NCBI GenBank assembly: GCA_002436765.1
Contig: DJNI01000061.1
Location: forward strand, 1-10,771
Reading direction: 5' to 3'
DNA from: Clostridiales bacterium UBA6468
GTDB lineage: Bacteria; Bacillota; Clostridia; Oscillospirales; Oscillospiraceae
DNA: 10,771 bases
Numbering within the stretch: position 1 is the stretch's first letter; each line of letters begins with the position of its first letter. The position numbers were made by a program, and so were the translations under genes. Below, in pieces: positions 1 through 7,512 of the stretch. The notes beneath the pieces were generated by a model that was not told where the DNA came from, ran no database searches, and was given only the letters and a program-made list of their open reading frames with translations.

Positions 1-106
1 CAGGACAAAAATCCCTCGCTGCTGGTCATTTCGCCAGTTTTCAGATACACCCTAGAAGAACTGCGCCGGTTTTCCGGGGCGTCACGTGAATCTTGGAGGT
101 GCGGAT

Positions 107-1714
107 ATGAAAGTTCAATTCATCGGCGCGACCCATGAGGTCACCGGCAGCTGTACGCTGCTGGAGGTAAACGGCCGGTACTATCTGGTGGACTGCGGCA
201 TGGAGCAGGGGGAGGACATCTTCCAGAACGTCCCGCTGCCCGTCCCGGCGAACGCCATCGAGGCGGTGTTCCTGACCCACGCCCACATTGACCACTCCGG
301 TATGCTCCCCAAGCTGTGCAAGGACGGTTTCCGGGGGCAGATCTACGCCACGGAATCCACCTGCAATCTTTGCCGCATCATGCTCATGGACTCGGCGCAC
401 ATTCAGGAATCGGAGGCTCAGTGGCGCACCCGCAAGGCCGAGCGTGCGGGGGAACCGGCCGTGGAGCCGGTATATGATACCAACGACGCGGCGGCAGCCC
501 TCCGGCTGCTGCGCCCCTGTCAGTATAACGCCGCCGTTCAGGCCGCGGAGGGCATCATCATCCGCATGACGGACATCGGCCATCTGCTGGGCTCCGCCGC
601 CATCGAAATGTGGCTGACGGAGGGACAGCAGACCCGGAAGATCGTGTTCAGCGGCGACGTGGGCAACACCAATCAGCCCCTGCTCCGGGATCCCCAGCCC
701 GTGGCGGAGACGGAATATTTGGTCATCGAATCCACCTACGGCGACCGGCTGCACCCGAAGAAGCGGGGAGACGCGGTGGGTGAGCTGGCCTCCTGCATTC
801 AGCGGGCGCTGGATCGGGGCGGCAATCTGGTCATTCCCGCTTTCGCCGTGGGGCGGACGCAGGAAATGCTCTACGCCATCCGGGAGATCAAGCAGCGGGG
901 GCTGGTGAAGGGACACGACCGCTTCCCCGTGTACGTGGACTCCCCCCTGGCCGTGGAGGCGACGGGGATTTTCCTGCAATGCGATCCCACGGACTTTGAC
1001 GAGGAGACCCAGGCCATCTTAAAACAGGGCGTCAACCCCATCTGGTTCGACGGGCTGAAGCTGGCCGTTTCCTCCGACGAATCCAAGCTCATCAACACCG
1101 ACCCCCAGCCCAAGGTCATTCTCTCCGCCAGCGGCATGTGCGAGGCGGGCAGGATCCGCCACCATCTGAAGCACAACCTGTGGCGCAAGGAAAGCATCAT
1201 TCTGTTCGTAGGCTATCAGGCGGAGGGCTCTCTCGGCTGGAAGCTGGAGAACGGGGCAAAATCCGTGAAGCTCTTTGGTGAGGACATCGCGGTGAACGCG
1301 GAGATCGCCATGCTCCACGGCACCTCCGGCCACGCGGACAAAGCGGGACTGCTTGCCTGGCTGGCAGGCTTCCGGGAAAAGCCGAAGATGGTGTTTGTCA
1401 ACCACGGCGACGACAGCAGCTGCGAAGCCTTCTGCGGGACACTGAAGTCCATGGGCTACCACGCCGACGCGCCTTACAGCGGCACGGAATATGACCTGAT
1501 CACCGGCAAGGTCACCGCCTACACCGAGGGCGTGAAGATCGACCGGGCGGCGGTCTTCAGGGGCACCCAGCGGGCGAAGCGGATCTACGAGGACATGGTC
1601 GCGGCGGCGGAAGCGCTTCTCGCGCTGGTCAAGACCCGCCGTGGAAACACCAACAAGGATAATGCCAAGCTCACGGGTCAGATCGTCAATCTGATCGAAA
1701 AATGGAAAAAATAA
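107..1714 (+). CDS. MBL-fold / beta-CASP metallo-hydrolase (RNA-processing type)
   Basis: A 535-residue cytoplasmic protein of the metallo-beta-lactamase superfamily, beta-CASP branch, whose known members are zinc-dependent RNA endo/exonucleases (CPSF-73-like, RNase J relatives). Visible in the sequence: HAHIDH at residues 58-63 (zinc motif 2), GHLLGSA with H159, SGD with D184, then the beta-CASP signatures EST at 208-210, ASGM at 341-344, SGHAD with H409, and NHGD with H433. All expected metal ligands are present, so the enzyme should be active. A basic tail (about 485-535) follows the catalytic core. The start at 107 is chosen because TGGAGGT (94-100) lies at proper distance before that ATG; a GTG at 86 in the same frame would place this site inside the gene. 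No promoter is evident in the bases before it. The exact substrate (RNA 3'/5' end or another phosphodiester) cannot be read from sequence; the family assignment is firm. Confidence 0.93.
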   Translation: MKVQFIGATHEVTGSCTLLEVNGRYYLVDCGMEQGEDIFQNVPLPVPANAIEAVFLTHAHIDHSGMLPKLCKDGFRGQIYATESTCNLCRIMLMDSAHIQESEAQWRTRKAERAGEPAVEPVYDTNDAAAALRLLRPCQYNAAVQAAEGIIIRMTDIGHLLGSAAIEMWLTEGQQTRKIVFSGDVGNTNQPLLRDPQPVAETEYLVIESTYGDRLHPKKRGDAVGELASCIQRALDRGGNLVIPAFAVGRTQEMLYAIREIKQRGLVKGHDRFPVYVDSPLAVEATGIFLQCDPTDFDEETQAILKQGVNPIWFDGLKLAVSSDESKLINTDPQPKVILSASGMCEAGRIRHHLKHNLWRKESIILFVGYQAEGSLGWKLENGAKSVKLFGEDIAVNAEIAMLHGTSGHADKAGLLAWLAGFREKPKMVFVNHGDDSSCEAFCGTLKSMGYHADAPYSGTEYDLITGKVTAYTEGVKIDRAAVFRGTQRAKRIYEDMVAAAEALLALVKTRRGNTNKDNAKLTGQIVNLIEKWKK

Positions 1715-1751
1715 AACGGCGCCCGGCAGGAATCAGCTTCCTGCCGGGCGC
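1711..1751 (-). terminator. Intrinsic terminator of the Na/Pi cotransporter gene, between convergent genes
   Basis: A perfect 14-bp inverted repeat (1719-1732 with 1738-1751, five-base loop) lies between two convergent genes. Read on the minus strand it starts 8 bases after the cotransporter stop codon and is followed by CGTTTTATTTTTT, a good U-tract. On the plus strand the following bases are CTTCCGCG, so it is a weaker terminator for the hydrolase gene, although the hairpin may serve both. Confidence 0.9.
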
Positions 1752-1759
1752 TTCCGCGC

Positions 1760-3505
1760 TTATTTCAGGCTGTATTTCAACGCATACGACTTGTATTCGT
1801 CGTCAAAATTCTCGTTCTCCATCCGGGCGGAGCGGATGGCCTCATGGGTATTCATGTTGTGGTGGTGCAGGTCGATGACGCACCCGGCAATGTTGGAGCA
1901 ATGGTCGCCCACCCGTTCCAGCGCGGTCAGCAGATCCGACCAGACAAACCCGGATTCAATGCTGCAGCTGCCCTGCTGCATCCGCAGAATGTGGTGGACG
2001 CGCATTTTCTCCTTCAGATCGTCAATGACCTGTTCCAACGGCTCTACCTGATAGGCTTTTTCCAGATCGTCGTCCCGGAAGGCCTGGAAGGTCATGTCCA
2101 CGATCTCCTCCACGGCTCGCAGCAGAACGTCCAGCTCGTGACGGGCGGCGTCGGACAGCACCAGACGCTTGCTCTTCAGCTCCTCGGCGGACTCCACAAT
2201 GTTCAGAGCATGGTCGCCGATGCGCTCAAAATCGCTGAGAGCCTTGAGCAGCATGGCGGCTTCGCTGCTGTCGTCCTCGCTGATCTTCAGGGTGCTGAGC
2301 TTGACAAGATAGGTGCCGAGAATGTCCTCATAATGGTCGGTTTTGCTCTCCGCCTCCCGCACGGCCTGGGCAAGCTCCGGCCTGTAGTTCTGGATGGCAG
2401 CGGCGGCGCTGCGCAGAGCCGCCGCCGCCACGTCCGCCATTTCGTCCGTAACCGCACGGCAGCGCTCCAAAGCGATGGATGGGGTGCTCAGCAGACGCTC
2501 GTCCAGCTCGCAGACCGCCTCCGGCTGCTTCCCGTCGGGGACGATCCTGCACACCAGCTTTTCAAGCAAACCGGCGGCGGGCAGCATCAGGGCGGTGCAG
2601 ATGACGTTGAACACCGTATGGCAGATGGCGATGCCAAGATAAGTGGCGCTTTCCCCCAGAATGGCGGGGGAGAACAGGGCCTCCGCCGCCACAAAAAGGG
2701 TCAGGCACACAATGGTGCCGATGATGTTGAACATCAGATGCACCACCGCCGCCCGCCGGGCGTTCTTGGTGGTGCCCACGCTGGACAGCATGGCGGTGAC
2801 GCAGGTGCCGATGTTCTGACCCATGATAATGGGGATGGCGGCGGCATAGGTCACGGAGCCGGTGGAGGACAGCGCCTGCAAAATGCCCACGGAGGCCGAG
2901 GAGGACTGGATGATCCCGGTGAGCACCGCGCCCACGAGAACGCCCAGAACGGGGTTCGTGAACATGAGAAACATCTGCTGAAATTCCGGCACGTTTTTGA
3001 GACCGCTGACTGCGTCGGACATGGTCTCCATGCCGAACATCAGGGTCGCGAAACCCAGGAAGATCACGCCGGTGTCCTTCTTTTTTCCGTCCTTCATGAA
3101 CATGTAGTACACAATGCCCACCAGCGCGAGAATGGGGGTAAAGGAGCTGGGCTTCAGCAGCCGGACGAAGACGTTCCCGCTTTCAATGCCGCTGAGGCTT
3201 AATATCCAGGCGGTGACGGTGGTGCCCACGTTCGCGCCCATGATGACGTTGATGGCCTGCCCCAGGGTCAGAAGCCCGGAGTTGACGAAGCCCACCACCA
3301 TGACCGTTGTGGCGGAGGAGGACTGAATCACAGCCGTGACGGCCAGCCCCGTTAAAAAGCCCAGCATCCGGTTGGTGGTGAGCTTTCCCAGAAGCATCCG
3401 CAGGGAGGAACCCGCCCGCCGTTCCAGCGCGTCTCCCATCAGACTCATGCCGAACAGGAACAGGCACAGCCCGCCGATCATGGTCAGAATATTGAAAATA
3501 TCCAT
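1760..3505 (-). CDS. Na+/phosphate cotransporter with C-terminal PhoU-like domain
   Basis: A 581-residue protein of the Na/Pi cotransporter (NptA / PNaS, SLC34-related) family, expected in the cytoplasmic membrane and importing phosphate with sodium. The membrane half (about 1-320) has the inverted duplicated repeat typical of the family: QSSSATT at 61-67 with GANVGTT at 90-96, and QSSSAS at 200-205 with GQNIGTC at 229-235. From about 345 to 560 the protein is helical and charged, with PhoU-like pattern (SDFERIGDHALNI, then ALERVGDHCSNIA), two three-helix units. This fused domain is common in bacterial members and is usually taken to be regulatory. The ATG at 3505 is preceded by GAGAGG about nine bases away. 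A promoter with a Pho-box-like sequence lies immediately upstream, and the phosphate-type kinase/regulator pair is the next transcription unit, so phosphate is the likely substrate. Confidence 0.93.
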   Translation of the reverse strand: MDIFNILTMIGGLCLFLFGMSLMGDALERRAGSSLRMLLGKLTTNRMLGFLTGLAVTAVIQSSSATTVMVVGFVNSGLLTLGQAINVIMGANVGTTVTAWILSLSGIESGNVFVRLLKPSSFTPILALVGIVYYMFMKDGKKKDTGVIFLGFATLMFGMETMSDAVSGLKNVPEFQQMFLMFTNPVLGVLVGAVLTGIIQSSSASVGILQALSSTGSVTYAAAIPIIMGQNIGTCVTAMLSSVGTTKNARRAAVVHLMFNIIGTIVCLTLFVAAEALFSPAILGESATYLGIAICHTVFNVICTALMLPAAGLLEKLVCRIVPDGKQPEAVCELDERLLSTPSIALERCRAVTDEMADVAAAALRSAAAAIQNYRPELAQAVREAESKTDHYEDILGTYLVKLSTLKISEDDSSEAAMLLKALSDFERIGDHALNIVESAEELKSKRLVLSDAARHELDVLLRAVEEIVDMTFQAFRDDDLEKAYQVEPLEQVIDDLKEKMRVHHILRMQQGSCSIESGFVWSDLLTALERVGDHCSNIAGCVIDLHHHNMNTHEAIRSARMENENFDDEYKSYALKYSLK

Positions 3506-3563
3506 AGAATCCAGCCTCTCGTATCTTTTTATATTTCAATTTTATCAGAACAAGGTCAAATTC

Positions 3564-3594
3564 ATTATCGGAAAAATGTAAAATCTACGTAAAG
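3564..3594 (-). promoter_or_regulatory. Promoter of the Na/Pi cotransporter with Pho-box-like direct repeat
   Basis: On the minus strand CTTTACGTAGATTTTACA (3594-3577) contains TTTACG and TTTACA half-sites starting 11 bp apart. This matches the spacing of Gram-positive PhoP boxes (TTWACA-type repeats about one helical turn apart). The first half-site also works as a -35 element, with 18 bp to GATAAT (3569-3564) as the -10. The same 18-mer, with one difference, occurs in front of the response regulator gene at 6048-6065. The motif identity is read directly; binding by the neighbouring regulator is inferred. Confidence 0.7.
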
Positions 3595-3599
3595 CAGAC

Positions 3600-3628
3600 A
3601 AAAAACGGGAGGAGCAGCCGCCCCTCCC
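3600..3628 (-). terminator. Intrinsic terminator after the sensor kinase gene
   Basis: Read on the minus strand, GGGAGGGGC-GGCT-GCTCCTCCC (3628-3607) forms a nine-pair stem including one G-U pair with a four-base loop. It is followed by G and six T residues (3605-3600). It begins two bases after the kinase stop codon and ends five bases before the Pho-box-like sequence of the cotransporter promoter, so the two transcription units are separated very tightly. Confidence 0.88.
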
Positions 3629-3630
3629 AT

Positions 3631-5301
3631 TTATTCTACTTTTTTCTCCACAGGGAACCGCACCGTGACGATCGTCCCCTTGCCGACGGTGCTGTCCAGC
3701 TCGATGGCCGCGCCCAGGATCAGCGCCGCATGCTTGACGATGGACAGCCCCAGACCGGTGCCGCCGATCTCCTTGGAGTGGCTCTTGTCCACCCGGTAAA
3801 ACCGCTCGAATACCCGCTCCTGATGCTCCGGGCTGATGCCGATGCCGGTGTCCGTCACCGTGAGGACGGCCTGCCCCTTTTCTTCCCCGAGCCGCACGAT
3901 GACCAGCCCGCCGTCTTTATTGTACTTGACGGCGTTGTCCATGAGATTGAACACGATTCCCGAAACCAGCTGGGGGATCCCCTGAATCACGGTCTTCTTT
4001 CCTTCCAGCTGAATGCTGACGTTTTTCAGCTCCGCCGGGGCGGTCAGCTCCTGCATGGCGGATTTTGCCGTTTCGTACAGGTCGATGGGCGCCCACTGCA
4101 TATCCGCCGCGCCCTCGTCCAGCCGGGACAGGCGCAGGGTATCCTCCACCAGATCGATCATGCGCTGGGCTTCACCGTAGATTTTTTCCGCAAAGTGCCG
4201 GGTGTCCTCCGGGGGGACCAGCCCGTCCTTCATCAGCTCGGCGTAGCCGGAAATGGCGTGGAGCGGGGTTTTCAGCTCATGGGAGACGTTGGCGGTGAAC
4301 TCCCGGCGAAGGGCTTCCGCCTTCTGCTTCTGGGTCACGTCAAACAGCAGCAGCACCACGCCGAAGACCGCCCCGTCGGATTTGACCGGGCTGGCGGCGG
4401 CGAGGTATTCTCCACCGGTCAGGGCGACGTTTTCCTCCGCCTTTTCCCCGGTGAGCGCCTTCTCCACCAGGGCGGAAATGGCCGCGTTCCGGTTGGCGAC
4501 GCCAAAGTCCGCTCCCAGGCAGTTGGGGGTGATCTCCAGCAGCCGCGTGGCGGCGGGGTTGATGCTCAGCACCGTGCCGCTGCTGTTCATCAGCACCAGT
4601 CCCTCGCTTAAGGAGCGGGTGACGGTGTTGAATTCCTTCTGCTTCTGCCGCAGCTCCTGAGACTGCGCCCGGAGCTGAACCTGCTGGGAGTCCAGCCGCC
4701 GCAGAAGGGGCTGGATCTCACTGTATTCCCGGTTGGACATGGGGTCGTCCAGATTCAGTGCGTTCAGCGGCGCGACGATGTTTTTCGTCAGCTGCCCGGC
4801 AAGGAGCGCCGACAGGGCGACGGCGATTCCGATGACCAGAACGATCGGCTTCACCACCCCCAGCACCAGATGGGGCACCGTGTTCTGCGCCGCGGAAAGC
4901 CTGAGCACCGTACCATCGCTTAACCGCTTCGCCGTATAGATGTAACGCTCCATCAGCGTGTCGGAATAGCGGAAGCTGGTGCCGAAGCCGGTGGCCAGCG
5001 CAGCCTTGACCTCCTCCCGTTCCAGATGGTTCTCCATCCCGCCGGAATCGGAACGGCTGTCATACAGCACCGTGCCGTCGGCGGCGATCCAGGTGATGCG
5101 GCAGTCGGAGGTGTCCAGACCGTCAAAATAGGAGACCCCTTCCGTTTCCAGGGCATGGGCGATCAGCGCCGTCTGCTGCCTCAGCTGCTGCGCCTGAACG
5201 TCGGAAAAGTAGGTATACAGTGCCCCCAGAATCAGCACCACCGCTGCCAGCAGCACCGCCAGGGACGCCAGAAAAATCGAGCGAAAAACCCGCTTCGTCA
5301 T
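3631..5301 (-). CDS. phoR: PhoR-like membrane sensor histidine kinase
   Basis: A 556-residue sensor kinase. Order of parts: membrane helix at about 9-31; extracytoplasmic sensor region of about 110 residues (32-145); second membrane helix at about 147-170; linker with possible coiled coil (195-225); PAS-like domain at about 224-325 (SLSEGLVLMNSSG, then INPAATRLLEI); HisKA with phospho-acceptor H341 in NVSHELKTPLHAI; HATPase with N-box NLMDNAVKY (452-460), G1 DTGIGIS (484-490), FERFYRVD and G2 GGTGLGLS (513-520). All catalytic motifs are intact. The layout (two helices, PAS, HisKA, HATPase) matches PhoR, and the ATG at 5301 lies three bases after the regulator stop, with GGAGG inside the end of the regulator gene, implying translational coupling. 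Assignment to phosphate sensing rests on the adjacent phosphate carrier and the shared promoter motif; it could instead sense another envelope signal. Confidence 0.9.
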   Translation of the reverse strand: MTKRVFRSIFLASLAVLLAAVVLILGALYTYFSDVQAQQLRQQTALIAHALETEGVSYFDGLDTSDCRITWIAADGTVLYDSRSDSGGMENHLEREEVKAALATGFGTSFRYSDTLMERYIYTAKRLSDGTVLRLSAAQNTVPHLVLGVVKPIVLVIGIAVALSALLAGQLTKNIVAPLNALNLDDPMSNREYSEIQPLLRRLDSQQVQLRAQSQELRQKQKEFNTVTRSLSEGLVLMNSSGTVLSINPAATRLLEITPNCLGADFGVANRNAAISALVEKALTGEKAEENVALTGGEYLAAASPVKSDGAVFGVVLLLFDVTQKQKAEALRREFTANVSHELKTPLHAISGYAELMKDGLVPPEDTRHFAEKIYGEAQRMIDLVEDTLRLSRLDEGAADMQWAPIDLYETAKSAMQELTAPAELKNVSIQLEGKKTVIQGIPQLVSGIVFNLMDNAVKYNKDGGLVIVRLGEEKGQAVLTVTDTGIGISPEHQERVFERFYRVDKSHSKEIGGTGLGLSIVKHAALILGAAIELDSTVGKGTIVTVRFPVEKKVE

Positions 5302-5304
5302 GGG

Positions 5305-5973
5305 CTATGCCTCCATCCGGTAGCCAACGCCCCGGACGGTACGGATATATTCGCCGCACTGTCCCAGCTTTGTGCGCAGGGTGCCGATGTGCACGTCCAC
5401 CGTCCGGGTCTCTCCTACGTAGTCCGTGCTCCAGATCCGCTCCAGCAGCTGATCCCGGGTAAAGACCCGGCCGGGGTGCTCCAGAAAGAGCTTTAACAGC
5501 TCAAATTCCTTCAGCGTCAGCTCCACCCGGGTATCCCCGGCGTAGACCGTATGGGACGCGGCATCCATCCGCAGATTGCCCATTTGCAGCAGCCCAGGGG
5601 CGGCCGCAGGGGCAGCCCGGCGCAGAACCGCGCGGATGCGGGACACCATCTCCATCATGCCGAAGGGCTTGGCCAGATAATCGTCCGCCCCCAGATCAAG
5701 ACCCACAACCTTGTCATACTCCGTCCCACGGGCGGAGGCAATGATGACCGGGATGCGGGCGGTGGCGGGATTGCCCCGGAGCGTTTTGAGAACTTCGATG
5801 CCGTCCATTCCGGGCAGCATGATATCCAGCATAATGAGCTGGGGCTGGGCGCGGCTCAGTGCGTCGAACAGTCCCACGCTGTCCCGGAAGCCCTCCGCCT
5901 CGAAGCCGGACGCCCGCAGGGCATACAGCATCAGCTCCCGGATGCTGTCGTCGTCCTCTACGCAGTAAATCAC
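5305..5973 (-). CDS. phoP: OmpR/PhoP-family response regulator
   Basis: A 222-residue response regulator. The receiver domain (1-118) has the acidic cluster EDDD at 6-9, phospho-acceptor D50 in MLDIMLPGMDG, S80 in place of the usual Thr, and K102 in AKPF. An Ala/Pro linker (119-127) leads to an OmpR-type winged-helix DNA-binding domain (about 128-222) containing LTLKEFELLKLF, the recognition-helix region TRTVDVHIGTLRTKL, and the C-terminal RTVRGVGYRME. It starts at a GTG (5973-5971) preceded by GGGGG about eight bases away; no better start is in frame. It is the first gene of a two-gene operon with the kinase. The 18-bp motif upstream of it recurs upstream of the phosphate carrier, so it probably controls both itself and the carrier. 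The family is certain; the name PhoP is by context. Confidence 0.9.
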   Translation of the reverse strand: MIYCVEDDDSIRELMLYALRASGFEAEGFRDSVGLFDALSRAQPQLIMLDIMLPGMDGIEVLKTLRGNPATARIPVIIASARGTEYDKVVGLDLGADDYLAKPFGMMEMVSRIRAVLRRAAPAAAPGLLQMGNLRMDAASHTVYAGDTRVELTLKEFELLKLFLEHPGRVFTRDQLLERIWSTDYVGETRTVDVHIGTLRTKLGQCGEYIRTVRGVGYRMEA

Positions 5974-6034
5974 TTGAATTCCCCCAATACGTATTCTATC
6001 TCACTATTGATGGTACGACAAAACCGCAAGAATT

Positions 6035-6065
6035 ACAATAGGCACTTTGTAAAATCTATGTAAAG
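6035..6065 (-). promoter_or_regulatory. Pho-box-like sequence and probable promoter of the regulator/kinase operon
   Basis: On the minus strand CTTTACATAGATTTTACA (6065-6048) carries two exact TTTACA half-sites starting 11 bp apart and differs from the site before the cotransporter gene at a single base. Taking the upstream half-site (6064-6059) as -35, an 18-bp spacer leads to TATTGT (6040-6035), a weak -10 placed just as in the cotransporter promoter. A weak -10 with a direct-repeat operator over the -35 suits an activator-dependent promoter. This is about 60 bases ahead of the regulator's GTG. Confidence 0.62.
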
Positions 6066-6089
6066 TGGGGAACCTTGTCCCCTCAGGGC

Positions 6090-6120
6090 AAAAATTCCGG
6101 GGCGGAAATCGCCCCGGAAT
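6090..6120 (-). terminator. Intrinsic terminator of the aminotransferase gene
   Basis: ATTCCGGGGCG and CGCCCCGGAAT (6094-6104 with 6110-6120) form an 11-bp perfect stem with a five-base loop. On the minus strand it starts six bases past the aminotransferase stop and runs into a five-T tract (6094-6090). It insulates this gene from the regulator promoter 25 bases further on. Confidence 0.92.
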
Positions 6121-6126
6121 ATCGTG

Positions 6127-7335
6127 TCAAGCGTTGAAAACATAGGTATCCAGCCGCCGGAACGCCTCCTGCACCCGGCTCAGGGGCAGGGCGAGGTTCA
6201 TGCGGACGTGGGTCTGACCCTGGAACGCCCGTCCGTCCTGCCAGATGACGCCCACGTCCCATCCGGCTGCAAGCAGCTCGTCCATGGTCTTGCCGTGAGC
6301 AGCCAGCCATTCTCCGCAGTCCAGGAACAGCATGTATGTTCCCTGGGGGCGGCTGACCTCCACGCCGTTAAAGTGCTGGGCAATGTAATCGCAGGCAAAA
6401 TCCACATTGCCCGTAATGACCTGCCGCAGCTCCTCCACCCACTCGTGCCCCTCGGGCCTGTAAGCGCCCAGCAGGGCGTGCATGCTCATGACGTTCATGG
6501 CGTTGTAATGGCTGAGAGACCCTTCCTTGCCGCAGCGATCCCGGAGCCAGGAATTGTAGATAACATGGTAGCTGCCCACCAATCCCGCCAGATTGAAGGT
6601 CTTGGAGGGGGCGTACAGCGCCACGGTGCGCATTTTCGCGTCCTCGCTGACGGATTGGGTGGGGATGTGGCGATACCCGGCCAAAAGAATGTCGCTCCAG
6701 ATCTCGTCGGAAACCACCATGACGTCGTGCTTTTTGTACAGCGCCATGGCCTGCTCGATCTCCCGGCGCTCCCAGACCCGGCCGCAGGGATTGTGGGGAG
6801 AGCAGAAAATGGCGGCATGGATGTGATTTTCCACGATTTTCTTTTCCATGTCGGCAAAGTCCATCCGCCAGATCCCCTGCTCATCCTTTGTCAGCGGAGA
6901 GTGGACAATGTGGTAGCCGTTGTTCGTCAGGCAGTGGGTAAAGCCGATGTAGGTGGGGCTGTGGAGCAGCACGTTGTCCCCCTTGGAGCAAAGCACGTTC
7001 AGCGCGGAGATCACGCCCCCCAGCACCCCGTTTTCGTAGCCGATGTGCTCCGGCTTCAGGCCGGTGACGCCGTTGCGGCGCTCCTGCCAGCGGATGATGG
7101 AATCGTAATATTCCGCAGGCGGGTCAAAATAGCCGAAGGCCGGATGCTCCGCCCGCCGGATCATGGCCTGCTGAATGGTGGGCACCACGGGAAAATTCAT
7201 GTCCGCGACCCACATGGGGATCACGTCGAAGCCCTCCCGGGGGGCGGGATAGGGAGAACCGGGCGCGCCCACTGCGTCGACGGCAATGGCGTCCTTTCCC
7301 CGGCGATCCAGAATGGAAGTAAAGTCGTATTTCAT
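6127..7335 (-). CDS. MalY/PatB-type PLP-dependent aminotransferase / cystathionine beta-lyase
   Basis: A 402-residue fold-type I PLP enzyme of the MalY/PatB group, whose members are C-S beta-lyases acting on cystathionine or cysteine conjugates, some doubling as aminotransferases. Visible: PMWVADMNFP (40-49) and FGYFDPP (67-73) typical of the group, HSPTYIGF (125-132), SPHNPCGRVW with N182, VVSDEIWSDI with D210 (pyridine-nitrogen contact), and the Schiff-base lysine K245 in YAPSKTFNLAGL. Length is normal for the family (about 390-400). The start at 7335 is chosen because AAAGGAG sits eight bases upstream and the frame begins with MKYDF, the usual start of these proteins. The frame is open upstream to 7458 but that lies in the promoter. 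It is a single-gene unit with its own promoter and terminator. Lyase versus transaminase activity cannot be decided from sequence. Confidence 0.92.
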   Translation of the reverse strand: MKYDFTSILDRRGKDAIAVDAVGAPGSPYPAPREGFDVIPMWVADMNFPVVPTIQQAMIRRAEHPAFGYFDPPAEYYDSIIRWQERRNGVTGLKPEHIGYENGVLGGVISALNVLCSKGDNVLLHSPTYIGFTHCLTNNGYHIVHSPLTKDEQGIWRMDFADMEKKIVENHIHAAIFCSPHNPCGRVWERREIEQAMALYKKHDVMVVSDEIWSDILLAGYRHIPTQSVSEDAKMRTVALYAPSKTFNLAGLVGSYHVIYNSWLRDRCGKEGSLSHYNAMNVMSMHALLGAYRPEGHEWVEELRQVITGNVDFACDYIAQHFNGVEVSRPQGTYMLFLDCGEWLAAHGKTMDELLAAGWDVGVIWQDGRAFQGQTHVRMNLALPLSRVQEAFRRLDTYVFNA

Positions 7336-7363
7336 CTGTGTTTCTCCTTTTTTTGCGCTCACC

Positions 7364-7418
7364 CAGCCGGGGTTGCCGGCTGCAAAAATACCGCGAAAAA
7401 CAGCGGCTGCACAGCCGC
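7364..7418 (-). promoter_or_regulatory. Aminotransferase mRNA leader with two competing GC-rich hairpins
   Basis: The inferred leader (about 7423-7336) contains GCGGCT-GTGC-AGCCGC (7418-7403) followed closely by a TTTTT run, and CAGCCGG-CAACC-CCGGCTG (7382-7364), then the ribosome binding site and ATG. The arms share the CGGCTG/CAGCCG core, so arm 1 could pair with arm 3, or arm 2 with arm 4, instead of with its own partner. That is the arrangement of an attenuator or translational switch, but it does not match any riboswitch class I can recognise. The hairpins are seen; regulation is inferred. Confidence 0.4.
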
Positions 7419-7429
7419 CGAACAAAATA

Positions 7430-7458
7430 ATTATAACAGGGGGATCTCTCTTTGTCAA
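7430..7458 (-). promoter_or_regulatory. Sigma-A-type promoter of the aminotransferase gene
   Basis: On the minus strand TTGACA (7458-7453) and TATAAT (7435-7430) are both perfect consensus hexamers, separated by 17 bp. Transcription should begin near 7423, giving an 88-base leader. This also rules out the upstream in-frame start codon at 7458. Confidence 0.9.
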
Positions 7459-7512
7459 TCTGCGGCTGCCTGCGTCGAAGGAAAATCTGTGTTTTTCACA
7501 ACAAGGAATTGG

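Noticed and set aside
86..106. GTG at 86 as start of the metallo-hydrolase
   Set aside because: It has no ribosome binding site and the good GGAGG site at 95-99 would lie inside the gene; the ATG at 107 matches the usual start of the family.
1..138. Frame 1 is open from the left edge to a stop at 136-138 and could be the tail of an upstream gene
   Set aside because: It overlaps the start of the hydrolase by over 30 bases, shows no family resemblance I can support, and short open frames at an edge are common in GC-rich DNA.
41..979. 312-codon minus-strand frame opposite the hydrolase
   Set aside because: No motifs, no ribosome binding site, fully overlapped by a gene with all catalytic residues.
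1844..3202. 452-codon plus-strand frame opposite the Na/Pi cotransporter
   Set aside because: His/Gly/Gln-rich translation typical of an antisense shadow; the minus-strand frame has clear family motifs, ribosome binding site and promoter.
7336..7458. Upstream in-frame start extending the aminotransferase by 41 residues
   Set aside because: The start codon would lie in the -35 of a consensus promoter and the added residues are not family-like; AAAGGAG marks the ATG at 7335.
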